Position numbers and translations under genes: made by a program. Positions 1 through 5,918 of a DNA stretch of 33,932 nucleotides are shown here, one piece after another. Positions within the stretch are counted from its first letter, which is position 1; each line of letters starts with the position of its first letter. The notes below the pieces were generated by a model. That model worked only from the letters and a program-made list of their open reading frames with translations. It was not told where the DNA came from and searched no databases. The DNA comes from Thermoanaerobaculum aquaticum (lineage in GTDB: Bacteria; Acidobacteriota; Thermoanaerobaculia; Thermoanaerobaculales; Thermoanaerobaculaceae), in contig NZ_JMFG01000013.1 of the NCBI RefSeq assembly GCF_000687145.1, positions 1-33,932 of the forward strand, written 5' to 3'.

Positions 1-75
1 GGGCCGCCGCTCCGCGGCGGCAAACCCGCGACGGAGCGCGGGTCCCACATTTTTTAGCGCGGGTCCCACATTTTT
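1..75. repeat. REP-like palindromic repeat, copy upstream of the transposase
   Basis: This element has the same plan as the two copies downstream of the transposase gene. It has a perfect GCCGCCGC/GCGGCGGC hairpin with a TCC loop, then an ACCCGCG/CGCGGGT hairpin, then two GCGCGGGTCCCACATTT tails. It differs from the other copies in lacking the A-rich linker (GAAAAAAG) between the hairpins. The second hairpin has a 7-bp stem with an ACGGAG loop instead of 8 bp with AGGA. It begins at the window edge, so it may extend further left. Inverted GC-rich palindromes beside a Y1 transposase fit the REP/RAYT association. Confidence 0.75.
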
Positions 76-155
76 CTTGAACTTGCGACAGGTCGCGGAT
101 CCACATCCGAAGCCCAGTCTCGAAACCTTAGAGTTGATCGTGGTAAATTGTCCCC

Positions 156-611
156 ATGAGCTTCCCGGGACGCCCTCGTCGCCTGGAGGGTTTCCCCTAT
201 GATCGTCCGGGACCAGTGTTTCACGTGCGTATCGGCTGCCTGGATCGGAAACCACTGTTTTCGAACCCCAAGCTTGCCCAGGCTGCAGTTGACGCGCTGC
301 GCTTCTACGGCCAAAGCCGGATCAACCTTTTTGCTTACTGCATCATGCCGGACCACATTCATGTACTCATGGCTCTGCGGCAAGAACAGGATAGCCTAGG
401 CCGCTGGGTGGCGGATTTTAAGCGTTGGCTCGGCAAATTTGACGTGCAATTCCAGCCGGGTTTCTTCGAGCATGTGCTCCGGAAACAGGAGAAGCTCGCC
501 GTCGTGGCGCGGTACATCGTAGGGAACCCGATACGTGCGGGCTTGATGGCTCCAGGGAAACCGTGGCCCTGGGCCGGCATTATGGGCGATTGTGAACAGG
601 GAGACGGGTAG
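156..611 (+). CDS. REP-associated tyrosine transposase (RAYT, Y1/HUH family)
   Basis: This 151-residue protein belongs to the Y1_Tnp (IS200/REP-associated) single-strand HUH nuclease family. The metal-binding HUH motif is visible as MPDHIHVLM (His67, His69). The likely nucleophile is Tyr120 in ARYIVGNPIRAGL, matching the family pattern YIxxNPxRAG. Full-length RAYTs are typically about 150-230 residues, so this is short but has both catalytic elements. No partner gene and no IS ends are present; instead GC-rich hairpin repeats lie on both sides, the arrangement expected of a domesticated RAYT acting on REP sequences. The ATG at 156 has no clear Shine-Dalgarno sequence, so expression may be weak. 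Family assignment is firm; activity on the flanking repeats is inference. Confidence 0.88.
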   Translation: MSFPGRPRRLEGFPYDRPGPVFHVRIGCLDRKPLFSNPKLAQAAVDALRFYGQSRINLFAYCIMPDHIHVLMALRQEQDSLGRWVADFKRWLGKFDVQFQPGFFEHVLRKQEKLAVVARYIVGNPIRAGLMAPGKPWPWAGIMGDCEQGDG

Positions 612-642
612 CTCGGCGTGTGTCGCCGCCGGTCCACTTGTG

Positions 643-722
643 GGGCCGCCGCTCCGCGGCGGCAGAAAAAAGACCCGCGCAGGAGCGCGGGTCCCACATT
701 TTTCAGCGCGGGTCCCACATTT
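643..722. repeat. REP-like palindromic repeat, downstream copy 1
   Basis: An 80-bp unit. Hairpin 1 is GCCGCCGC (645-652), loop TCC, GCGGCGGC (656-663). An A-rich linker (664-672) follows. Hairpin 2 is ACCCGCGC (673-680), loop AGGA, GCGCGGGT (685-692). Two copies of a GCGCGGGTCCCACATTT tail end the unit. A third, degenerate tail (GCGCGGGTCCCGCAGTTTTC) follows at about 726-745. The unit differs from the copy at 754-833 by one base. Confidence 0.85.
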
Positions 723-753
723 CGAGCGCGGGTCCCGCAGTTTTCTCTGTGCG

Positions 754-833
754 GGGCCGCCGCTCCGCGGCGGCAGAAAAAAGACCCGCGCAGGAGCGCG
801 GGTCCCACATTTTTTAGCGCGGGTCCCACATTT
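754..833. repeat. REP-like palindromic repeat, downstream copy 2
   Basis: This is a second 80-bp unit in the same orientation, offset by exactly 111 bp from copy 1. It is identical except for one C-to-T change in the T-rich spacer between the two tails. Both perfect 8-bp hairpins are conserved. The near-identity implies recent duplication or homogenisation. No open reading frame of credible composition crosses this stretch. Confidence 0.85.
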
Positions 834-899
834 GCCGAGGTGGTCGCGTTTGCGGTGTGGAGTCGCCTTTGAAGATTCGTTCTCCGTTAGACTTCGCCT

Positions 900-1370
900 A
901 TGGCGGTGTTAGCGCACGTGGTGCTGGTTTCGCCGGAAATCCCCTGGAATACCGGCAACGTGGGTCGCAGCTGCCTGGCCTTTGGCGCTCAGCTCCACCT
1001 GGTGCGGCCCCTGGGGTTTTCTCTTTCATCTTCAGCCCTGAAGCGGGCTGGCCTCGATTACTGGGAGCACGTGCAGCCGCGGGTTTGGGACAGCTGGCCG
1101 GCTTTTGCGGGGGCTTTGCCGGTGCTGGGCGAGGCGTTCTTTTTTTCTGCGGAAGGGGAGCGCAGCCTGTTCGAGATTGCCTTTCCGCCCCACCCGGTGC
1201 TGGTCTTTGGGCGGGAATCGGTGGGCTTGCCTGAAAGCTTGCGGCGGCAGTTTGCCGAAAGGCTGGTGCGGATTCCCCAGGAACCGGGAGTGGTTCGCTC
1301 TCTGAACCTTTCTTCGGCGGTGGCGGTGGCCTTGGCCGAGGTATACCGCCAGCAGCGGGTGCCGAAATAA
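900..1370 (+). CDS. trmL: tRNA (cytidine(34)-2'-O)-methyltransferase TrmL
   Basis: A 156-residue SPOUT-class methyltransferase, the same size as E. coli TrmL. It uses S-adenosylmethionine to methylate the 2'-OH of the wobble nucleotide in certain leucine tRNAs. The trefoil-knot SAM motifs are visible: EIPWNTGNVGRSC near the N-terminus, VLVFGRESVGLPESL mid-protein, and VVRSLNLSSAVAVALAEVYRQ-type sequence at the C-terminus, which matches the family's RSLNLS...ExxRQ signature. The ATG at 900 aligns with the usual family start, although no strong ribosome binding site precedes it. The gene begins 66 bp after the last repeat copy and may share a transcript with the yceI-like gene that follows. Confidence 0.9.
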   Translation: MAVLAHVVLVSPEIPWNTGNVGRSCLAFGAQLHLVRPLGFSLSSSALKRAGLDYWEHVQPRVWDSWPAFAGALPVLGEAFFFSAEGERSLFEIAFPPHPVLVFGRESVGLPESLRRQFAERLVRIPQEPGVVRSLNLSSAVAVALAEVYRQQRVPK

Positions 1371-1435
1371 AGAAAGGCGCTTTTGGGTTTTTGGGGCTAG
1401 CCCGGATGCAAACTGGGCAGAAAGGGAGGGTTGTT

Positions 1436-2029
1436 ATGAGGAAGGTTGTCTTGGTATTTGCGGCAAGCTTGCTCGCTTTGGGTGCCCAAGCGCAAGAACA
1501 AAAGACCGTTTGGAGTCTTGACCCGGCGCATTCCTCGGTAGGGTTTTCGGTGCGGCACATGATGGTTTCCAACGTACGCGGGGAGTTCACGCAGTTTTCG
1601 GTGTCCGTGACCACCGTGGCCGACAAGCCGGAAACCGCCCAGGTGGAGGTGAGCATCCAGGCGGCCTCCATTGATACTCGCATTGCTGACCGCGACAAGC
1701 ACCTACGTTCGGCGGATTTCCTGGACGTGGAAAAATTCCCCACGATTACCTTTGTGTCCAAGAAAGTGGAGCCGGCGGGGAACGGGAAGTTCCGGGTGAC
1801 CGGGGATCTCACCATCAAGGGGGTCAGCAAACCGGTGGTTCTGGAGGCCGAGGTGAGCCCGGTGATGAAGGACCCCTGGGGTAACCTGCGGGTGGGCGTG
1901 CACGCCACCACGACCATCAACCGAAAGGACTTCGGGGTTTCCTGGCACAAGGTGCTGGACACCGGTGAGGTGGTGGTGGGCGACGACGTGCGCGTGATTT
2001 TGGACGTGGAGCTAGTGAGAAAACCCTGA
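1436..2029 (+). CDS. Secreted YceI-like lipid-binding family protein
   Basis: A 197-residue protein with an N-terminal signal peptide (MRKVVLVFAASLLALGAQA, probable cleavage after AQA near residue 19). The mature part is a YceI-family beta-barrel: WSLDPAHSSVGFSVRHM at its start, the DKHLRSADFLDVEKFPTI block in the middle and the GxxTINRKDFG-like stretch (TTTINRKDFGVSW) near the end are hallmarks. Family members bind polyisoprenoid or other amphipathic lipids in the periplasm; the ligand here is unknown. I chose the ATG at 1436 over an earlier in-frame ATG-type start because GGGAGGG lies 5 bases upstream and the signal peptide begins there. An intrinsic terminator about 110 bp downstream ends the transcript. 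Confidence 0.9.
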   Translation: MRKVVLVFAASLLALGAQAQEQKTVWSLDPAHSSVGFSVRHMMVSNVRGEFTQFSVSVTTVADKPETAQVEVSIQAASIDTRIADRDKHLRSADFLDVEKFPTITFVSKKVEPAGNGKFRVTGDLTIKGVSKPVVLEAEVSPVMKDPWGNLRVGVHATTTINRKDFGVSWHKVLDTGEVVVGDDVRVILDVELVRKP

Positions 2030-2130
2030 AGCTTTTTGCCGCTAAGTAAGCCCCTGCTTTTGCGGTTGCCCGAGCCTCTGGGGACGTCTTACGGGCTTCG
2101 GGGGTGCGCTTCTAACTGGACGCTCGCAAG

Positions 2131-2167
2131 CTCCAAACCCCGCCTTCGGGCGGGGCTTTTTATTTTC
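2131..2167 (+). terminator. Rho-independent terminator after the yceI-like gene
   Basis: A perfect 7-bp GC stem, CCCCGCC (2138-2144) and GGCGGGG (2149-2155), is capped by a stable TTCG tetraloop and followed by CTTTTTATTTT. The T-tract is on the plus strand; on the minus strand only three Ts follow, so it should work mainly for the plus-strand genes. Confidence 0.88.
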
Positions 2168-2182
2168 GGGAGTGATTTTCTT

Positions 2183-2599
2183 TTATGCTGGCTGGGAATT
2201 CCCTGGAGCGAGTCCTTGCGTCTCCAGGCGATGCAGAAGGTCCTGGAGCCTCTGGAGAGCGCCGGGGAGAGCAGCATAGATCTTCTCCGCAAGGGCCTCG
2301 TCGTATGTGTGGCTGGTGAGGTTTCGGAGCTCCAGCATCTCAAGCCACTGGGCGTCATCGGGTAAAAGCCCCACTTGAAAGGCTCCGCGGATGGCCGAGC
2401 GCGGGGAGCGAGCTTCCAGGCCTTCACGCTCCAGGTAAGTTTGGAGCACCTTCCACGCCAGCTCGAAGCAAAACTCGAACCTCTGAATTGCCGAATCGCG
2501 AACAAATTCGTCTTTAGGCCGCGATAAGGCCACCTCCAGGCGCTCCACAGCCCGGCGCAAAAGGGCAGTTTGAGCTTTGAGCTTATCCTCCCTGGCCAA
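2183..2599 (-). CDS. HEPN-domain protein, HepT/HI0074-type (putative RNase toxin)
   Basis: A 138-residue all-alpha protein of the nucleotidyltransferase-substrate-binding (HI0074) HEPN family. It has the family core RDSAIQRFEFCFELAWK (residues 34-50) and the active-site motif R92-N-L-T-S-H97-T-Y99, i.e. RX4HXY. In characterised HepT toxins this motif carries RNase activity, and its tyrosine is AMPylated by the partner MntA. The start is a TTG at 2599: AAGGAGG (2609-2615) sits nine bases upstream and the family's homology begins there. A longer frame to 2881 is only the shadow of the partner gene. It overlaps the 3' end of the MNT gene by 17 bases, so the two are translationally coupled. Toxicity has not been shown for this protein; a housekeeping HI0073/HI0074-like role is the alternative. 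Confidence 0.85.
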   Translation of the reverse strand: MAREDKLKAQTALLRRAVERLEVALSRPKDEFVRDSAIQRFEFCFELAWKVLQTYLEREGLEARSPRSAIRGAFQVGLLPDDAQWLEMLELRNLTSHTYDEALAEKIYAALPGALQRLQDLLHRLETQGLAPGNSQPA

Positions 2600-2894
2600 G
2601 GAGCACCCCCTCCTTTTCCACGGTTTCTTTGAGCCCTGGTGCCCAGGACAGCTCCACCAGGTCCACCCGCTGGAGGATGTTGACCTCCTCCAGCTCCTCC
2701 CGCAAACGGGCCAGCGTTGCCAGATCCAGCGGCGGGTCGGTCCACAGGGCCAGGTCGTAATCGGAGCGGGGGCTGGCGTTGCCCTGGGCCCGGGAACCAA
2801 AAAGGTAAAGCTTATAGCGGCGACCCTGAAGCCGCTGGGCAACCCGTCGGGTAAGCTCGTGCAATACCTCTTCCTGCTCAACGACCTTGCTCAC
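2583..2894 (-). CDS. Minimal nucleotidyltransferase (MntA/HI0073-type, putative antitoxin)
   Basis: A 103-residue protein of the DNA polymerase beta-like minimal nucleotidyltransferase family. The signature GSRAQG (33-38) followed by DYD (Asp45, Asp47) and a later acidic residue in RVDLVEL (Asp78) supplies the three carboxylates expected for Mg-dependent nucleotidyl transfer. In MntA-HepT modules this enzyme neutralises the toxin by transferring AMP to the RX4HXY tyrosine. The start is a GTG at 2894; no good ribosome binding site is visible. It lies directly upstream of, and overlaps, the HEPN gene, and the pair is divergent from queA. All catalytic residues are intact, so an active enzyme is likely. 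Confidence 0.87.
   Translation of the reverse strand: MSKVVEQEEVLHELTRRVAQRLQGRRYKLYLFGSRAQGNASPRSDYDLALWTDPPLDLATLARLREELEEVNILQRVDLVELSWAPGLKETVEKEGVLLGQGG
2609..2615 (-). promoter_or_regulatory. Ribosome binding site that sets the TTG start of the HEPN gene
   Basis: Read on the minus strand, AAGGAGG lies inside the last codons of the MNT gene, nine bases before the TTG at 2599. No ATG or GTG in the HEPN frame is better placed. Confidence 0.7.
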
Positions 2895-3023
2895 ATCGTC
2901 AGTCTAGCGCACCTTTGCCAAAAAGCGGGCTATGGGTCTTGCCACATCGGCTAATTCCAGCGTGCAGCGGCAGGCAATGCGGTGTGGCTTGCTGGTTGGC
3001 GGGAAACAGGCTACGTTTGCGTT

Positions 3024-4046
3024 GTGCGGACGGAGGATTTTGCCTACGAGCTTCCCCCTGAGCTGATTGCTGCTTTTCCGCGGCCGCGGGGCACCTCGCG
3101 CCTGCTGGTGCTGCCCCGGCAGGGCAGCCCGTGGGAAGCCAACATCCGCGATATCCCCGCCCTTCTGACGCCCGGGGACCTGCTGCTCCTCAACGATGTG
3201 CGGGTCATCCCCGCTCGGCTTTTCGGAAGGCGCCCCGGGGGAGGGGTTTGCGAGCTGCTCTTGCTGCGGCCGGCGGGAGAGGGCGTTTGGGAGGCCATGG
3301 GCCGTCCGGCGGCCAGGCTGCGGGAGGGAACGGTGGTGTCGTTCCCCTGGGGGCGCGGGGTGATCCAGGGGCGGCAAGGGGAGGGCAAGCTTTTGGTGGC
3401 TTTCCAGCCGCCTCTGGACGCTTCCGCCCTGGAAGCCCTCGGGGAGGTGCCGCTTCCCCCTTACATCGAAAAGAAACGCAGGGCGCAGCCGGAAGACCGC
3501 CGGCGCTACCAGACGGTTTTTGCCCGCAGGGGCCTGGCGGTGGCCGCCCCCACCGCGGGTTTGCACTTAACGGCCGAGCTTCTGGCGGCCTGCGAGGCCC
3601 GGGGGGTGGAGGTGGTAAGCCTCACCCTGCACGTGGGCCCCGGCACGTTTAAGCCGGTAAAAAGCGAGGACCCCAGGCAGCACCGTCTGGATCCCGAGCT
3701 TTACGAGATTTCCCCCGAAACCGCCGGTGCCCTCAACCGGGCGTTAGCTTTCGGCAGGCGCATCGTGGCGGTGGGGACCACCTCGGTGCGGGCGCTGGAA
3801 GATGCGTTGAAGCGAGGCGGGGGCAGGGTTTTGCCCGGAGTCGCCCATGCCGACACCTACATCCTCCCGGGTTTCGTATTTCGCGGCACGGGGGCTCTCC
3901 TCACCAACTTCCACCTGCCCCGTTCCACGTTGTTGATGCTGGTGTCGGCTTTGGCGGGGCGAGAGAGGGTGCTGGCCGCTTACGAGATGGCCAAAGCCCG
4001 GGGGTTTGGCTTTTACTCCTACGGCGACGCCATGCTCATCCTTTAG
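3024..4046 (+). CDS. queA: S-adenosylmethionine:tRNA ribosyltransferase-isomerase QueA
   Basis: QueA transfers and isomerises the ribosyl moiety of S-adenosylmethionine onto preQ1-tRNA to make epoxyqueuosine at the wobble position. The 340-residue product is close to the usual length of about 345-355. Family blocks appear in order: LLLLNDVRVIPARLFG, RYQTVFA, VAAPTAGLHLT, HVGPGTFKPV, GTTSVRALE, TNFHLPRSTLLMLVSA and the C-terminal GFYSYGDAMLI. I chose the GTG at 3024 because VRTEDFAYELPPELIA aligns with the usual N-terminus; an in-frame GTG at 2982 would add 14 unmatched residues. Neither has a convincing ribosome binding site. The pepF-type gene follows after 42 bases and sppA after that, so this is probably the first gene of a three-gene transcript. 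Confidence 0.93.
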   Translation: MRTEDFAYELPPELIAAFPRPRGTSRLLVLPRQGSPWEANIRDIPALLTPGDLLLLNDVRVIPARLFGRRPGGGVCELLLLRPAGEGVWEAMGRPAARLREGTVVSFPWGRGVIQGRQGEGKLLVAFQPPLDASALEALGEVPLPPYIEKKRRAQPEDRRRYQTVFARRGLAVAAPTAGLHLTAELLAACEARGVEVVSLTLHVGPGTFKPVKSEDPRQHRLDPELYEISPETAGALNRALAFGRRIVAVGTTSVRALEDALKRGGGRVLPGVAHADTYILPGFVFRGTGALLTNFHLPRSTLLMLVSALAGRERVLAAYEMAKARGFGFYSYGDAMLIL

Positions 4047-4088
4047 CCTTTTGGTTTGCTACCATCGCCTTCCTTGGAGGGTTGTCAC

Positions 4089-5897
4089 GTGGCCGAAGCA
4101 AGCTGGGACCTTACTCACCTGTTCCCCAACGACGAGGCCTTTTGGCAGGCTTTTTCTGAAGCTTCCGCGCGGGCCGATTTGGGTGCCCAATGGGAAAAGA
4201 CTTCGCTCGATGAGAGCCCCAACCTGCTGGGGGCGCTTCGGGATTTCTTTCAAACGTTTCGTGAGTTTGGCCGCCTTTCGGTGTACGCTTTTGCCAGCTC
4301 CGACGAGGATACCCGCCATAGCGAGCGCTGGGCCCGCCGGCTGCAGGTGCAGGACCTGGGGGGCAAGCTGGCGGCGGCGTGGTCCTGGCTTTCGCCGCGC
4401 CTGGCGCAACTGGGCGAGCAACGGGTGGAGGCGCTGTTGGCCCAGGAGCCGGAGCTTGCGGAGTTTGCCTTTTACCTGCGGGATGCGGTACGCCACGGCG
4501 CCCACCTCTTGCCCGAGGGGGAAGAACGGGTGTTGGCCGAGCTTTCGCCCGTGGGGAGATCCCCGTACAACCTCTACCAGGTGCTCACCCATGCGGAGTT
4601 TCCCTTTCCCGAAATTGAGCTTGCCGATGGGCAAAAGGTGCGGGTGGACCAGACGGCGTACACTCGCCTGCGGGAACACCGCGACCGCAGCGTGCGCGAA
4701 AAGGCCGCCCGCAGCTTTTTCGCCACGTACCAGCAGTTTGCCCGCACCCTGGCCTGCGCCCTGGATGCCCACGTGCGCCACCAGGCCACGGAGGCGCGCT
4801 TGCGGCGTTTTGCTTCGTCCCTGGAGGCGGCGCTTTTCCCCAACGCTATCCCAGAAGCGGTGTACCACCGCCTTTTGCGCGAAGCGGAAAACCTCCTGCC
4901 GCTTCTGCATCGGCTTTTTGCCCTGCGCCGCAAGGCGTTAGGCATTTCGCCGCTGGCCTTTTTCGACCTTTACGTGCCCTGGGGCGAGGACAGCTTCGGC
5001 GAGGTCACCCTTGAACGAGCCCGCGAGCTGCTGGTGGAAAGCCTTTCCCCATTGGGCGAGGAGTACAGCCAGGTGCTGCAGGAAGGGCTTGGGGGCGGGT
5101 GGATGGACCCGTACCCGCGCCCAGGGAAGAGGTCCGGGGCCTACTGCACGGGTGAAGCCTACGATGTGCACCCCTACGTGCTTTTGAACTTCCACGGGTC
5201 GCTGGACAGCGTGGCCACCATGGCCCACGAGTGGGGTCACGCGGTGCATTCGGCTCTGGCCAACCGCTACCAACCTTACCCTACAGCGGAATACCCGATT
5301 TTCCTTGCGGAAATTGCTTCAACCTTAAACGAGACCCTGCTTTTCCATCACCTGTTGCGGGGCCCTCTCGATAAGGGCCAGGAGCTTTTCGTGCTTTCCT
5401 ACCTTTTGGAGCACATCCGGGGAACGTTCTTCCGGCAGGCTAACTTTGCCGATTTCGAGCTGGCCGTCTACCGAAAGGTGGAAAGAGGGGAAGCCCTCAC
5501 CGGCGAAAACCTCACCGCCCTTTACGGGGAAAAACAGCGCCGGTGGTTAGGCCACGGAAAAGAGGTCATGGTGGACGGGGAATTTGCCGTGGAGTGGGCG
5601 TACATCCCGCACTTTTACTACGGCTTTTACGTTTACCAGTACGCCACCTCCATTGCCGCTTCCACGTTTTTTGCCCGGCAAATCCTGGCGGGGGAACCGG
5701 GGGCAAGGGAGCGCTACCTCAACCTCCTGAAAGCCGGCGGTTCGGCGTACCCCTACGAGCTTCTCCGCCAGGCGGGCGTGGATCTGGCGAGCCCCGAACC
5801 GTACCAGGAGCTGGGGGTGTTTTTCGCGAGCTTGCTGGAGCGGGCGGAAAAGCTGTTGCAGGACGAGAACAAAGGGCTGGCGCTGACCGTATCATAG
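4089..5897 (+). CDS. M3 family oligoendopeptidase (PepF-type)
   Basis: A 602-residue zinc metallopeptidase of the thimet/oligopeptidase F clan, expected to degrade short peptides in the cytoplasm. The zinc site is visible as His380-Glu-Trp-Gly-His384 (HEWGH, catalytic Glu381), with the third ligand Glu408 in IFLAEIASTLNET. The helical PepF N-terminal region precedes it, and the C-terminal YIPHFYYGFYVYQYATS block is characteristic of PepF-like members. The GTG at 4089 is favoured because TTGGAGGGT lies just upstream; an in-frame TTG at 4056 is less well supported. There is no signal peptide. It sits 21 bases before sppA, another peptidase, which suggests joint turnover of cleaved signal peptides and small peptides. 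Confidence 0.92.
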   Translation: MAEASWDLTHLFPNDEAFWQAFSEASARADLGAQWEKTSLDESPNLLGALRDFFQTFREFGRLSVYAFASSDEDTRHSERWARRLQVQDLGGKLAAAWSWLSPRLAQLGEQRVEALLAQEPELAEFAFYLRDAVRHGAHLLPEGEERVLAELSPVGRSPYNLYQVLTHAEFPFPEIELADGQKVRVDQTAYTRLREHRDRSVREKAARSFFATYQQFARTLACALDAHVRHQATEARLRRFASSLEAALFPNAIPEAVYHRLLREAENLLPLLHRLFALRRKALGISPLAFFDLYVPWGEDSFGEVTLERARELLVESLSPLGEEYSQVLQEGLGGGWMDPYPRPGKRSGAYCTGEAYDVHPYVLLNFHGSLDSVATMAHEWGHAVHSALANRYQPYPTAEYPIFLAEIASTLNETLLFHHLLRGPLDKGQELFVLSYLLEHIRGTFFRQANFADFELAVYRKVERGEALTGENLTALYGEKQRRWLGHGKEVMVDGEFAVEWAYIPHFYYGFYVYQYATSIAASTFFARQILAGEPGARERYLNLLKAGGSAYPYELLRQAGVDLASPEPYQELGVFFASLLERAEKLLQDENKGLALTVS

Positions 5898-5918
5898 GGT
5901 GAAAGACGGGAGGGAGCT

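Noticed and set aside
643-833. Repeated units that might be read as a small CRISPR array
   Set aside because: The repeats contain two large internal hairpins, the units are only two and near-identical over 80 bases, the intervening 31 bases contain another degenerate tail, and no cas gene is in the window.
592-912. Open frames across the repeat region downstream of the transposase
   Set aside because: They arise from the repeat sequence itself (Arg/Gly/Pro-rich, repeated peptide blocks in several frames) and have no ribosome binding site.
2040-2140. Possible tmRNA- or tRNA-like sequence (GCAAGCTCCA near 2126-2135)
   Set aside because: No acceptor stem, T-loop or CCA end could be paired; the CTCCA is followed directly by the terminator stem.
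2183-2881. Long 232-residue version of the HEPN protein
   Set aside because: Its first 94 residues are an out-of-frame reading of the MNT gene (Trp/Arg/Pro-rich); the ribosome binding site and family similarity begin at the TTG at 2599.
2982-3023. Upstream GTG start for queA
   Set aside because: It adds 14 residues without family similarity and has no better ribosome binding site than the GTG at 3024.
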